Position numbers and translations under genes: made by a program | Notes under the pieces: generated by a model | The model's input: the letters and a program-made list of their open reading frames with translations, nothing else | The model's database searches: none | Told to the model about the DNA's origin: nothing | Source: Pseudomonas citri | Lineage (GTDB): Bacteria > Pseudomonadota > Gammaproteobacteria > Pseudomonadales > Pseudomonadaceae | NCBI RefSeq assembly: GCF_025336485.1 | Contig: NZ_JAODAB010000002.1 | Span: 124,001-188,000, forward strand | Direction of reading: 5' to 3' | DNA length: 64,000 nt | Shown: positions 8,825 through 17,873 of the stretch, piece after piece | How positions within the stretch are numbered: position 1 is the first letter of the stretch | How the letters are laid out: every line of letters begins with the position of its first letter

Positions 8825-9009
8825 TTCAGCAACATTTCCGTTCCGTCGCTTCCAACGGGCCTTCTACACTGATGACAGGACAGGCGATGAGCGTCCAGGC
8901 TCAACGTTCACAGGGCACGCGTGCCAAAATTCTTTTCCCATGTCACTTTCAGAAAAGTCTTTCAATCATTTAGGACTCGTGTAGGACACAGTTTGAAATA
9001 GTCGTCGAG
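8825..9009. other. Intergenic region between aminotransferase gene and htpX promoter
   Basis: This is the middle of a 301-bp gap (8783-9083). No credible ORF is present. It becomes more AT-rich towards htpX (around 8925-9000), as expected of a promoter region. No recognisable repeat was seen. Confidence 0.5.
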
Positions 9010-9038
9010 TTGAATAGCCTGCGGCAGCACCTTATATA
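9010..9038 (+). promoter_or_regulatory. Sigma-70-like promoter of htpX
   Basis: TTGAAT (9010-9015) and TATATA (9033-9038) are separated by exactly 17 bp, 46 bp before the htpX ATG. I looked for a sigma-32 pair because htpX is heat-inducible elsewhere, but the spacing to the CCCCGCAT-like element (24 bp) is too long. Confidence 0.6.
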
Positions 9039-9083
9039 CCCCGCATAACGCTACATCTTAAGCATGAGGAGATTTCCACCACC

Positions 9084-9971
9084 ATGATGCGCATCCTGCT
9101 GTTCTTGGCCACTAACCTGGCGGTCGTGCTGATTGCCAGCATCACCCTGAGCCTCTTCGGCTTCAACGGGTTCATGGCGGCCAATGGGGTTGACCTCAAC
9201 CTCAACCAGCTGCTGATCTTCTGTGCGGTGTTCGGTTTCGCCGGCTCCCTGTTCTCGCTGTTCATCTCCAAGTGGATGGCGAAGATGAGTACCGGCACCC
9301 AGATCATCAGCCAGCCGCGCACTCGCCATGAACAATGGCTGCTGCAGACCGTCGAACAGTTGTCCCGCGAAGCGGGCATCAAGATGCCGGAAGTCGGGAT
9401 CTTCCCGGCCTACGAGGCCAACGCCTTCGCCACCGGCTGGAACAAGAACGACGCACTGGTTGCCGTCAGCCAGGGCCTGCTCGAACGCTTCTCCCCGGAT
9501 GAAGTCAAGGCTGTATTGGCCCATGAGATCGGCCACGTCGCCAATGGCGACATGGTGACCCTGGCGCTGATCCAGGGCGTGGTGAACACCTTCGTGATGT
9601 TCTTCGCGCGCATCATCGGCAACTTCGTCGACAAGGTGATCTTCAAGAACGAAGAAGGCCAGGGTATCGCCTACTACGTGGCGACCATCTTCGCCGAACT
9701 GGTACTGGGCATCCTCGCCAGCGCCATCGTCATGTGGTTCTCGCGCAAACGCGAGTTCCGCGCCGACGATGCCGGCGCACGCCTGGCGGGCACCAGCGCC
9801 ATGATCGGCGCCCTGCAACGCCTTCGTGCCGAGCAAGGCCTGCCGGTGCACATGCCCGACACCCTGAATGCCTTTGGCATCAACGGCGGCATCAAGCAGG
9901 GTCTGGCGCGCCTGTTCATGAGCCACCCGCCACTGGAAGAGCGTATCGACGCGTTGCGTCGTCGCGGCTGA
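9084..9971 (+). CDS. htpX: Membrane-bound zinc metalloprotease HtpX
   Basis: A 295-residue M48 peptidase of the inner membrane that helps FtsH degrade misfolded membrane proteins. Two N-terminal membrane segments (about 4-26 and 35-57), the zinc-binding HEIGH motif in [13 protein letters not shown] (about residues 144-148), two further membrane segments (about 158-180 and 195-217) and the third ligand region [14 protein letters not shown] are all present. Length matches the family. AGGAGA lies about 11 bp upstream of the first of two adjacent ATGs. A strong hairpin terminator follows at 10009. Confidence 0.95.
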   Translation: MMRILLFLATNLAVVLIASITLSLFGFNGFMAANGVDLNLNQLLIFCAVFGFAGSLFSLFISKWMAKMSTGTQIISQPRTRHEQWLLQTVEQLSREAGIKMPEVGIFPAYEANAFATGWNKNDALVAVSQGLLERFSPDEVKAVLAHEIGHVANGDMVTLALIQGVVNTFVMFFARIIGNFVDKVIFKNEEGQGIAYYVATIFAELVLGILASAIVMWFSRKREFRADDAGARLAGTSAMIGALQRLRAEQGLPVHMPDTLNAFGINGGIKQGLARLFMSHPPLEERIDALRRRG

Positions 9972-10008
9972 TAGCGGAGCTTCAAAAAAGCCTGCAGTGA
10001 TAAAGAAG

Positions 10009-10046
10009 ACGGCGCATTTCGTTATTGGAAGTGCGCCGTTTTTTTT
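10009..10046 (+). terminator. Intrinsic terminator of htpX
   Basis: ACGGCGCA (10009-10016) pairs with TGCGCCGT (10032-10039), with extra G-T-tolerant pairing inward, followed by a run of eight to nine T residues. The tract also faces tpm, which converges from the other side. Confidence 0.85.
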
Positions 10047-10092
10047 GGGGAGGGCTGGGTTGGGGTACATACCTGCTGTTGTGGTCACGCCA

Positions 10093-10746
10093 TCAACAAC
10101 TGGAAACCCGATACACCCGCTCATCCAACCTCTTCACCCCCGCCTGCAAGAACTTCCAGCTTTCCCCCAGTACGTCCTGCTCCTGCAAGACGTCCAAGCG
10201 CCAGTGGTCACCGAGCAGTCGCTGCACCTCATCATCCGCGACAGAAAACGGTGGACCGGGCATTTCGGCCTGGTTGTAATCGAGCGTAATCAGCAGCCCG
10301 ACGCAGTCCGGAAGAATTTTCTGCAGATGGGCCACGTACCGCTCTCGCATCGGTACCGGCAAGGCGATCAACGCCGCACGGTCGTAAAACGCCAGGCAAT
10401 CAGCCACGTCCTTCGCATCCAAGGCAAAGAAATCACCGCAGCGAATTTCAATAGGACCGGCACGAAACACCTTGAAGGCGCCCTCTTCACTCACACTCGG
10501 TTCAAGCTGATGTTCGTGGAAAAAATCCGCGGCGGCCTTTTCCGATAGCTCCACGCCCAGCACCGAATACCCCTGATGGGCGAGCCACAACAGATCCAGG
10601 CTTTTACCGCACAACGGCACCAGCACCCGCGCGCCGGCCGCCAATCCGAGCCGAGGCCAGAAACGTTGCAGGTAGGGGTTCACTTCCGATGAATGAAAGC
10701 CGATCTGGTTGGTTGACCAGCGCTTGTGCCAAAACTCAGGCTCCAT
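10093..10746 (-). CDS. tpm: Thiopurine S-methyltransferase
   Basis: A 217-residue class I SAM methyltransferase of the TPMT family, which in Pseudomonas methylates thiopurines and inorganic selenium or tellurium species. The start [10 protein letters not shown], the motif I region [16 protein letters not shown] and GVELSEKA, and the DRAALIALP region are characteristic. Length equals that of bacterial Tpm. It is convergent with htpX. Its upstream region ends in the MITE at 10833, so tpm and the dioxygenase gene share a repeat-containing divergent promoter region. Confidence 0.92.
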   Translation of the reverse strand: MEPEFWHKRWSTNQIGFHSSEVNPYLQRFWPRLGLAAGARVLVPLCGKSLDLLWLAHQGYSVLGVELSEKAAADFFHEHQLEPSVSEEGAFKVFRAGPIEIRCGDFFALDAKDVADCLAFYDRAALIALPVPMRERYVAHLQKILPDCVGLLITLDYNQAEMPGPPFSVADDEVQRLLGDHWRLDVLQEQDVLGESWKFLQAGVKRLDERVYRVSSC

Positions 10747-10832
10747 GATTCACTCCAGAAAAATCGATCAAAACGGGTTAAAACTTATATTAGATTTAGA
10801 TCATTGACCTGGCAGAAGATGGCGACATCTTA

Positions 10833-10921
10833 AGCTCTGTACGAAAAGTCTTGAGACGAAGGTCAGGCGAGGCTGTTTTCAACGCCGCATGAACGAGTAT
10901 CAAGGCTTTTCGTACAGAGCG
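10833..10921. mobile_element. 89-bp MITE with TA target duplication (copy 1)
   Basis: Perfect 15-base terminal arms, GCTCTGTACGAAAAG (10834-10848) and CTTTTCGTACAGAGC (10906-10920), extend to 20 bp with one mismatch. TA flanks both ends (10831-10832 and 10922-10923). The interior contains CTTGAGACGAAGGTCAGGCG and is nearly identical to the copies at 32130 and 44044. There is no coding capacity. It ends 20 bp before the ATG of the dioxygenase gene, so it may form part of that leader. Confidence 0.85.
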
Positions 10922-10941
10922 TAACGCTCAGGAGTCCGTTC

Positions 10942-11709
10942 ATGTTACCCAGCCTGTTTATTTCCCACGGCTCACCGATGCTTGCCCTGGAGCCCGGCAA
11001 CAGCGGCCCGGCACTGGCTCGCCTGGCAGCGCAACTGCCCAGGCCCCAGGCGATCGTCATCGTTTCCGCCCATTGGGAGAGCGATGAGCTGCTCGTCAGC
11101 AGCAACCCACAACCGCGCACCTGGCACGACTTCGGTGGCTTCCCACCCGCTCTGTACCAAGTGCAATACCCCGCGCCCGGCAATCCGCAACTGGCGACAC
11201 ACGTGGCAGACCTGCTCGGCGCTGCGCACCTGCCGGCGCGCCTGGATAGCCAGCGACCCAGCGACCACGGGGTCTGGGTGCCCTTGTCATTGATGTATCC
11301 GCAGGCCGACATCCCGGTGGTACAAGTGTCGCTGCCCAGCCGACAGGGGCCGGCGCTACAGACCCGGGTCGGCCGTGCCCTGGCGAGTCTACGCGAGGAA
11401 GGTGTATTGCTGATCGGCTCCGGCAGTATCACCCACAACCTGCGGGATCTGGATTGGCAGGCCGGCCCGGATAGCATCGAGCCCTGGGCCAAGGCTTTTC
11501 GCGACTGGATGGTTGAGCAACTGGCAGCTGACGACGAAGCCTCTCTGCACGACTACCGTCGCCAGGCGCCCCACGCTGTGCGCAGCCATCCCAGTGACGA
11601 GCACTTGCTACCGCTGTATTTTGCCCGGGGCGCAGGGGGGCGGTTCAGCGTTGCCCATACGGGATTCACGATGGGATCGCTGGGGATGGATATTTATCGG
11701 TTCGATTGA
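10942..11709 (+). CDS. ygiD: LigB/DODA-type class III extradiol dioxygenase
   Basis: A 255-residue metal-dependent dioxygenase resembling YgiD and plant 4,5-DOPA dioxygenase, which cleaves catecholic rings. Metal-binding candidates are His in LFISHGSPM (about residue 9) and in IVIVSAHWES (about 48), with a further His in SQRPSDHGVWVPL and in the C-terminal HPSDEHLLPLYFARG. AGGAG lies 8 bp before the ATG. The MITE at 10833-10921 immediately precedes the ribosome binding site. True substrate is unknown. A shared hairpin separates it from convergent deaD. Confidence 0.85.
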   Translation: MLPSLFISHGSPMLALEPGNSGPALARLAAQLPRPQAIVIVSAHWESDELLVSSNPQPRTWHDFGGFPPALYQVQYPAPGNPQLATHVADLLGAAHLPARLDSQRPSDHGVWVPLSLMYPQADIPVVQVSLPSRQGPALQTRVGRALASLREEGVLLIGSGSITHNLRDLDWQAGPDSIEPWAKAFRDWMVEQLAADDEASLHDYRRQAPHAVRSHPSDEHLLPLYFARGAGGRFSVAHTGFTMGSLGMDIYRFD

Positions 11710-11750
11710 TCGGCCGAGTCGCTCCGCTGAAAGAATGCCGCCCAACAGGT

Positions 11751-11783
11751 AAAAAAAATCCCCGAACCAGTCGGGGATTTTTC
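11751..11783. terminator. Bidirectional intrinsic terminator
   Basis: Perfect 10-bp arms AAATCCCCGA (11756-11765) and TCGGGGATTT (11771-11780), flanked by an A run and followed by T residues, between the convergent dioxygenase and deaD genes. It should work in both directions. Confidence 0.88.
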
Positions 11784-11811
11784 ATGCTCGATCAATCAGC
11801 CCGCAAGCCGA

Positions 11812-13485
11812 TCAATCTTCACGATAGCGACGCAGCTTGAGCTGCTTGCCAGCTACACGAGTGTCCTTCAGCTTGGCCAGCAACTTCTCCAGACCATCTT
11901 CCGGCAGTTCCACGAGGCTGAAGCTGTCACGTACCTGGATGCGACCGATGGCTTCACGCGCCAGGCCACCTTCATTGAGGATGGCACCCAACAGGTTCTT
12001 GGCAGCGATGCCATCACGAGCACCCAGCGCTGTACGGCAGCGGGCACGGCCTTCGGCCAGCGGCATGGGAGCACGACGCTCGCGATCACCACGGTCCGGA
12101 CGGTCGCCACTGCGCTCAGGACGATCGCCACGCGGTGCGCTGTTCGGCACCAGGGGACGTTCCTTCTCGATCGCCGCCAGGTTCAGCGCCTGGCCATTGG
12201 TGGCCTTGCGCAGCAGGGCCGCAGCCAGGGCGCGCGGCGAGCAACCGATGTCAGCGGTCAAGCGATCGAGCAGATCGCCATGGGTCGCTTCGGCGTCAGC
12301 CACCAGCGGCGACAGGCTGTTGGTCAACTTCTTGATGCGGGCATCGAGAACGGCCTGGGCGTCTGGCAGACGAACTTCAGCCACTCGCTGACCGGTCACA
12401 CGCTCGATCACTTGCAGCATGCGACGCTCACGCGGGGTAACCAGCAACAGCGCACGGCCTTCGCGACCGGCACGGCCAGTACGGCCGATACGGTGAACGT
12501 AGGATTCCGGGTCGTACGGCATGTCCACGTTGAACACGTGGGTGATGCGCGGAACGTCCAAGCCACGAGCAGCGACGTCGGTCGCCACGACGATGTCCAG
12601 GCGACCATCCTTGAGGGAGTCGATGACACGCTCACGCTGGTTCTGGGCAATGTCACCGTTCAGCGCAGCAGCCTTGTAGCCTTTGGCTTCCAGGGCGCTG
12701 GCCAGGTCCAGGGTCGCTTGCTTGGTGCGTACGAACATGATCAGGGCGTCGAAATCCTCGACTTCCAGCAGGCTCAGTACAGCGGCGGTCTTCTGGTCAG
12801 CATGTACCAGCAGGTGGGCCTGCTCGATCGCGGTGACGGTCTGGGTCTTGCTCTGGATCTTGACGTGTTTCGGGTCCTTCAGGTGACGCTCGGCGATCGC
12901 ACGGATCGACTGCGGCAGGGTGGCCGAAAACAGGACGGTCTGGCGGCTTTCCGGCATGGCTTTGAAGATGACTTCCAAGTCATCCATGAAGCCCAGCTTG
13001 AGCATTTCGTCGGCTTCATCGAGAACCAGATGGTTCACGGTGGCCAGGACTTTCTCATCGCGACGCAGGTGATCGCACAGACGGCCCGGGGTGGCGACAA
13101 CAATTTGTGCGCCATTACGGATTGCTTTCAGTTGCGGGCCCATCGGCGCACCGCCGTAGACAGCCACAACAGTCACGCCCGGCATTTGCTTGGCGTAGGT
13201 TTCGAAAGCGGTTGCAACTTGTAGCGCCAACTCACGGGTTGGGGCCAGGATCAGAGCTTGCGGCTCGCGCTTGGACGGATCAATGCGGTGCAGGATCGGC
13301 AGGGCGAACGCGGCGGTTTTACCCGTACCGGTTTGCGCCTGGCCAATCATATCGTGACCGGCGAGGATGATCGGGATCGACTGCTGCTGAATGGCCGAAG
13401 GCTCTTCATAGCCGGTAGCGACTACTGCAGCGACAATATTGGGGTGAAGTTCAAGAGCGGCGAAGCCGCCGATTTCCTGGGTCAT
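11812..13485 (-). CDS. deaD: DEAD-box ATP-dependent RNA helicase, DeaD/CsdA-like
   Basis: A 557-residue RNA helicase. The helicase core carries the Q motif, AQTGTGKT (about 49-56), PTRELALQ, TPGRL, DEAD in LVLDEADEML, SAT in LFSATLP, and HRIGRTGRAGR. The C-terminal part has an Arg/Gly/Asp-rich linker (about 445-475) and a DbpA-type RNA-binding domain ending KQLKLRRYRED. This layout fits the cold-shock helicase that assists ribosome assembly and mRNA turnover. The long upstream leader would fit post-transcriptional cold regulation. Confidence 0.92.
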   Translation of the reverse strand: MTQEIGGFAALELHPNIVAAVVATGYEEPSAIQQQSIPIILAGHDMIGQAQTGTGKTAAFALPILHRIDPSKREPQALILAPTRELALQVATAFETYAKQMPGVTVVAVYGGAPMGPQLKAIRNGAQIVVATPGRLCDHLRRDEKVLATVNHLVLDEADEMLKLGFMDDLEVIFKAMPESRQTVLFSATLPQSIRAIAERHLKDPKHVKIQSKTQTVTAIEQAHLLVHADQKTAAVLSLLEVEDFDALIMFVRTKQATLDLASALEAKGYKAAALNGDIAQNQRERVIDSLKDGRLDIVVATDVAARGLDVPRITHVFNVDMPYDPESYVHRIGRTGRAGREGRALLLVTPRERRMLQVIERVTGQRVAEVRLPDAQAVLDARIKKLTNSLSPLVADAEATHGDLLDRLTADIGCSPRALAAALLRKATNGQALNLAAIEKERPLVPNSAPRGDRPERSGDRPDRGDRERRAPMPLAEGRARCRTALGARDGIAAKNLLGAILNEGGLAREAIGRIQVRDSFSLVELPEDGLEKLLAKLKDTRVAGKQLKLRRYRED

Positions 13486-13708
13486 GGGTCTGCCTCAAAG
13501 TGCATCCGCAAAGACCCATGCTCCAAAGCTGCGCATGCCGTGTTGAGACTCAAGAGTCGCCCTGGCAGCTTTGTCGGCGGGGATTTGCGAAAACGAATGA
13601 ATGGAAAAGGACGTCGCGCAAGCATCCGTTGTGCGGACATGTAACCGAAGCTGGCTTCGAAATTACGCTGCGTTGACGCGGCCCGGCTAAAGGCCGGCGC
13701 GCACTATA
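13486..13708 (-). promoter_or_regulatory. Long 5' leader of deaD with putative -10 element
   Basis: About 210 bp separate the deaD ATG from a TATAGT hexamer (minus strand, 13708-13703); no clear -35 is visible. If this is the promoter, the mRNA has an unusually long untranslated leader, as known for cold-shock genes in enterobacteria. ORFs overlapping this segment look like antisense noise. Confidence 0.4.
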
Positions 13709-13812
13709 CCGGAATTCGCTAAAAAAGGGAGCTTTTTTTGTCGCCGAAACCCAGTGCACGGCAGTCCTTCACAGGCCCTGGACAGCGAACTAAAACGTTT
13801 CACCCCAAATGC

Positions 13813-13921
13813 TGTGGCGAGGGAGCTGGCTCCCGCTGGGTCGCGAAGCGGCCCCTTCGATTGCAGGTATCAACCCAAGCGTCTGCTTCGCAGCCGAGCG
13901 GGAGCCAGCTCCCTCGCCACA
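13813..13921. repeat. REPIN of the GTGGCGAGGGAGC class
   Basis: Two perfect 25-base inverted arms (13813-13837 and 13897-13921), each starting or ending in the TGTGGCGAGGGAGC core, surround a 59-bp spacer. This is a second REP sequence class, different from the GTGGGAGCAAGC class. It fills the gap between deaD and the spermidine-synthase-like gene. Confidence 0.85.
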
Positions 13922-13958
13922 GAGGAACTTACTCGCCATAAGGACGGGGGAACCTCGA

Positions 13959-14714
13959 TCACGTCGCAGGACGAATCGCCTTGATCAACGACTGCAACGA
14001 ATACCCCAGGCGCGGCGCCAGCGCTTCGGCCCGGGCGGTCAGGCCTTGCAGGTCCAGCGTCTGGTCCAGGTCCGCCGGGACGATGAGGATGACGTTGCCC
14101 TCCTTCACCGGCAGCTCCCAATAATGCCGGTGATACAGACCACGCAGCAGCGCAGCGCCCAACGGCTTGCCATCGTCGGTGGCCCACTGGTTGATCACCA
14201 GCCAGCCGCCCGGATTAAGGCGCTTCTGGCAGTTTTCCAGGAAACCCCAGGCCAAATGCCCGACGCCTGGACCGACATCGGTATAGAGGTCGACGAAAAT
14301 CAGGTCCGCCGGCTCAGCCGTTTCGAGCAGTTCCAAGGCGTCACCGACGCGGATATACAATCGCGGATCGTCGTCCAGCCCCAGGTATTCGATCGCCAGG
14401 CGCGGCACGTCGGGACGCAACTCGATGGCCTCGACGTCTTCCAGTGGCAAGAACTTCAGACAGGCCTGGGTCAGCGTACCGGCGCCCAACCCCAGGAACA
14501 GCGCACTCTCCGGTTGCTCATGGCACAACGCGCCGATCAGCATGGCGCGGGTGTAATCGTATTCCAGCCAGCTCGGGTCGGCCGTGAACACGCAGCTTTG
14601 CTCGATGGCATCGCCAAATTCGAGGAACCGGTAATCGGCTACTTCGAACACCCGGATCATGCCGAACTCGTCGTGCACCTCGGCGAGCAAATGCTCGACG
14701 CGCTCCTCTGTCAT
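13959..14714 (-). CDS. Spermidine-synthase-like SAM/dcSAM-binding protein
   Basis: A 251-residue class I methyltransferase-fold protein of the spermidine synthase superfamily. The nucleotide-binding region is SALFLGLGAGTLTQACL (about 80-96), followed by VEAIELRPDVPRLA and a DLIFVDLYTD motif where polyamine synthases keep acidic active-site residues. ATG at 14714 (MTEERVEHLL) has GGAG about 7 bp upstream and is preferred over 14732. It is shorter than typical SpeE (about 285), so it may be a paralogue with another role. It is divergent from the class II DAHP synthase gene. Confidence 0.75.
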   Translation of the reverse strand: MTEERVEHLLAEVHDEFGMIRVFEVADYRFLEFGDAIEQSCVFTADPSWLEYDYTRAMLIGALCHEQPESALFLGLGAGTLTQACLKFLPLEDVEAIELRPDVPRLAIEYLGLDDDPRLYIRVGDALELLETAEPADLIFVDLYTDVGPGVGHLAWGFLENCQKRLNPGGWLVINQWATDDGKPLGAALLRGLYHRHYWELPVKEGNVILIVPADLDQTLDLQGLTARAEALAPRLGYSLQSLIKAIRPAT

Positions 14715-14838
14715 TTCGTCTCCTGATGGCAACCGGATGGCCGGGCAAAGGCGCGATTGTCGACCACCGACGGGAACAGGTCACGCACTAATTTGCTGAT
14801 ACCATGGGCGTCCGAGCGTAAACCACCTAGAGATCATG

Positions 14839-16185
14839 ATGAGCCAACCCTGGAGCCCTGACAGCTGGCGCGCCCTGCCGATCCAGCAACAACCCCGCTA
14901 CCCCGACGCCGCGCACCTGTTGCAAGTCGAACAGACCCTGGCCAGTTATCCGCCACTGGTGTTTGCCGGTGAAGCCCGGGAGTTGCGCCGCCAGTTCGCC
15001 GAGGTGACCCAAGGCCGAGCGTTCCTCCTGCAGGGCGGCGACTGCGCCGAAAGCTTCGCCGAGTTCTCGGCGGCGAAGATCCGCGATACCTTCAAGGTAT
15101 TGCTGCAGATGGCGATCGTCATGACCTTTGCCGCCGGCTGCCCGGTGGTCAAGGTCGGGCGCATGGCCGGGCAATTCGCCAAGCCGCGCTCGGCCAACGA
15201 TGAAACCGTCGACGGCGTGACCCTACCAGCCTACCGGGGCGACATCGTCAACGGCATCGGCTTCGACGAAAAGAGCCGCGTACCGGACCCCGAGCGGTTG
15301 TTGCAGTCCTACCACCAGTCCACCGCCACCCTGAACCTGCTCCGTGCCTTCGCCCAAGGCGGTTTCGCCGACCTGCACCAAGTGCACAAGTGGAACCTGG
15401 ATTTCATCGCCAATTCGGCCTTGGCGGAAAAGTACAGTCACCTGGCCGACCGCATCGATGAAACCCTGGCGTTCATGCGCGCCTGCGGCATGGACAGCTC
15501 GCCGCAATTGCGTGAAACCAGTTTCTTCACGGCCCACGAGGCGCTGCTGCTCAATTATGAAGAAGCCTTTGTGCGCCGCGACAGCCTGACCAACGAATAC
15601 TACGACTGCTCGGCCCATATGCTGTGGATCGGCGACCGCACCCGTCAGTTGGACGGTGCCCATGTCGAGTTCCTGCGCGGTATGAACAACCCCATCGGGG
15701 TGAAAGTGGGGCCCACCATGGACCCTGACGACCTGATCCGCCTGATCGACGTGCTCAACCCGGACAACGATCCGGGCCGGCTGAACCTGATCGCCCGGAT
15801 GGGGGCCAATAAGGTGGGCGATCACTTGCCGCCGCTGTTGCGCGCCGTGCAGCGCGAAGGCAAGCAAGTGCTGTGGAGTTCCGATCCCATGCACGGCAAT
15901 ACCATCAAGGCCAGCAGCGGCTACAAGACCCGGGATTTCGCGCAGATCCTCGGCGAAGTGAAGCAGTTCTTCCAAGTCCATGAAGCCGAAGGCACCTATG
16001 CCGGCGGGATTCACATCGAGATGACCGGGCAAAACGTCACCGAATGCATCGGTGGTGCACGACCGATCACCGAAGATGGCCTCTCGGATCGCTACCATAC
16101 CCACTGCGATCCGCGGATGAATGCCGACCAGTCGCTGGAATTGGCATTCTTGATTGCAGAGACGTTGAAGCAAGTAAGACGGTAA
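14839..16185 (+). CDS. Class II 3-deoxy-7-phosphoheptulonate synthase
   Basis: A 448-residue class II (plant-type) DAHP synthase, condensing PEP and erythrose-4-phosphate at the entry of the shikimate pathway. Motifs include [69 protein letters not shown] and [18 protein letters not shown]. Two adjacent ATGs (14836, 14839) are possible; [16 protein letters not shown] from 14839 is the usual start. No phenazine or other secondary-metabolite genes are nearby, so a housekeeping role is likely. A class I enzyme is at 29740. Confidence 0.93.
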   Translation: MSQPWSPDSWRALPIQQQPRYPDAAHLLQVEQTLASYPPLVFAGEARELRRQFAEVTQGRAFLLQGGDCAESFAEFSAAKIRDTFKVLLQMAIVMTFAAGCPVVKVGRMAGQFAKPRSANDETVDGVTLPAYRGDIVNGIGFDEKSRVPDPERLLQSYHQSTATLNLLRAFAQGGFADLHQVHKWNLDFIANSALAEKYSHLADRIDETLAFMRACGMDSSPQLRETSFFTAHEALLLNYEEAFVRRDSLTNEYYDCSAHMLWIGDRTRQLDGAHVEFLRGMNNPIGVKVGPTMDPDDLIRLIDVLNPDNDPGRLNLIARMGANKVGDHLPPLLRAVQREGKQVLWSSDPMHGNTIKASSGYKTRDFAQILGEVKQFFQVHEAEGTYAGGIHIEMTGQNVTECIGGARPITEDGLSDRYHTHCDPRMNADQSLELAFLIAETLKQVRR

Positions 16186-16214
16186 GCATTCCATTGCCTG
16201 TTAAATTGCCATCA

Positions 16215-16253
16215 TCGGATCGCCCCCGGAACACGCCCCGGGCAGCGATCCGA
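16215..16253. terminator. Hairpin between convergent genes, possible terminator
   Basis: TCGGATCGC (16215-16223) pairs perfectly with GCGATCCGA (16245-16253), and a CCCGG/CCGGG pair nests inside. No T tract follows, so it may only stabilise 3' ends. Confidence 0.45.
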
Positions 16254-16270
16254 CGATAGTGGTGCATCTG

Positions 16271-17494
16271 TCACCCTATCCCGGCCAATGCTCCCGCCAA
16301 CCGAATCCCACCCACCCGCTGGCAATTAAGCTGGACCCGCTCCAATCCCAACCAATCAGCCATGCGCCTGAGATTCATCGCCAACGCCTGAATCCCCTCC
16401 TCATCCAACCCCGGCTCTTGCTCGTGTACCGCATGCACCGCCAACCGGCCATCGGCCCGCTCAGCCCGCAAGTCCACCCGCGCCGCCATGCGCTCGTTGT
16501 GCAAGAACGGCAAGACGTAATAGCCGTACACCCGCTTGTGGACCGGAGTATAGATCTCCAGCCGGTAACGAAAATCGAACAGCCGCTCGGTGCGGTTACG
16601 CTCCCAGACCAGCGAATCGAACGGCGACAGCAAGGCACTGGCGGTTACCTTGCGCGGGATTTTTACCGCGGGTCGGCACCATGCCGGTTGCTTCCAGCCC
16701 TGCACCTGGCAGCGCAGCAGTTCCCCGGCCTCCTCCAGCTCGGCCAGTCGCTCCCGGCTGTCGGCCGGATCAAGTCGAAAGTAATCGCGCAGGTCTTTTT
16801 CGGTAGCAATGCCCAAGGCCTCGGCGGCCTGCACCAGCAAGGCACGCTGGGCGTCGGCTTCGTCCGGTAACGGCTGCCGGAGGACCGAATCCGGCAGCAC
16901 CCGCTCCGGCAAATCGTAGAGTCGTTCGAAACCCCGTCGTCCGGCTACCGTGACTTCGCCCGCCGCAAACAGCCACTCCAACGCGTGTTTTTCGGCGCTC
17001 CAGTCCCACCATGGCCCGGCCTTATCCTGACGCGTGGACAAGCTACCCGCGCCCACCGCGCCCTGCTCCCGCACCACCGCCAGGACCCGGCGGATGATGG
17101 GTTGCTGTTCACGGCCAAAACGCGCCAGTTGTTGATAAATACCTTCGCCACGGGCCGCACGCGCCATGCGCCAGCGCATCAACGGGTACGTCGATATCGG
17201 CATCAGAGAGGCTTCGTGGCCCCAATATTCGAACAACGTGCGACGTCGCCCCTGGCTCCAGGCGGCCTGGTCGAGCAAATCCGGGTTGTAGTGGCCGAGA
17301 CGGGAGAACAGCGGCAGGTAATGCGAGCGCACCAGTGCATTGACCGAGTCAATCTGCAGGACGCCAAGGCGTTCGATCAGGCGGTTGAGACGCGAGGGTT
17401 GCACCGAAGCTGGCGGTGACCGCCCGTCGAATCCTTGGGCGGCCAGCGCCAGACGCCGGGCCTGTTTGAGGGTAAAGGACAGAGTCGCGGGCAT
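16271..17494 (-). CDS. YcaQ-type winged-helix DNA glycosylase family protein
   Basis: A 407-residue protein of the YcaQ/AlkX-like HTH_42 family, several members of which unhook interstrand DNA crosslinks. Features are LNRLIERLGVLQIDSVNALVRSHYLPL, AWSQGRRRTLFEYWGHEASLMP with the family's H/E region, LPERVLP and LLSPFDSLVWERNRTERLFDF. ATG at 17494 (MPATLSFTLKQARRLAL) has AAGGAG 6-8 bp upstream and is preferred to 17518. Crosslink repair is a family-based inference. Confidence 0.82.
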   Translation of the reverse strand: MPATLSFTLKQARRLALAAQGFDGRSPPASVQPSRLNRLIERLGVLQIDSVNALVRSHYLPLFSRLGHYNPDLLDQAAWSQGRRRTLFEYWGHEASLMPISTYPLMRWRMARAARGEGIYQQLARFGREQQPIIRRVLAVVREQGAVGAGSLSTRQDKAGPWWDWSAEKHALEWLFAAGEVTVAGRRGFERLYDLPERVLPDSVLRQPLPDEADAQRALLVQAAEALGIATEKDLRDYFRLDPADSRERLAELEEAGELLRCQVQGWKQPAWCRPAVKIPRKVTASALLSPFDSLVWERNRTERLFDFRYRLEIYTPVHKRVYGYYVLPFLHNERMAARVDLRAERADGRLAVHAVHEQEPGLDEEGIQALAMNLRRMADWLGLERVQLNCQRVGGIRLAGALAGIG

Positions 17495-17558
17495 GAAGAT
17501 CTCCTTGTCTGCTCGCAACCTACCTCACCAATAAAGGGTTTGTGTAGGAAAGGATGAC

Positions 17559-17777
17559 TCATTTGTGCATGGGGTCATCCCAGAACGGCCGAACCGTTTC
17601 CTTTTCCACGTCGGCACGACTGATACCGATGTCCTTGAGCGCCTCGTCGCTCATGCCGGCCAGCAGTTCGCGTTCATGGTGCAATTCATACCAGCGGCTA
17701 AACTTGTGCATCAGCGCGCCGACCGAAAAACCATGGGAGTGTTTGTCTATCGATACATAGCTTTTTTGACCTTCCAT
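17559..17777 (-). CDS. DUF1127 (YjiS-like) small protein
   Basis: A 72-residue protein whose C-terminal half carries the DUF1127 signature: ELLAGMSDEALKDIGISRADVEKE. Small arginine-containing DUF1127 proteins have been tied to RNA-related regulation and phosphate or stress responses elsewhere, but no role can be set here. A strong GGAGGA sits upstream of the ATG. It is divergent from the LysR regulator gene starting near 17874, so they share about 100 bp of regulatory DNA. Confidence 0.8.
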   Translation of the reverse strand: MEGQKSYVSIDKHSHGFSVGALMHKFSRWYELHHERELLAGMSDEALKDIGISRADVEKETVRPFWDDPMHK

Positions 17778-17873
17778 CGTGATGTCCTCCGTTGGGGTGG
17801 CTCAAGTCTCGCGCCAACGATAGGATCAATCCAACGAATGTTTTTTATACCTGTCATCTCGGAGATTGATCAA

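Noticed and set aside
9010-9046. Sigma-32 heat-shock promoter for htpX
   Set aside because: TTGAA and CCCCGCAT are about 24 bp apart, outside the accepted spacing; a sigma-70 pair fits better.
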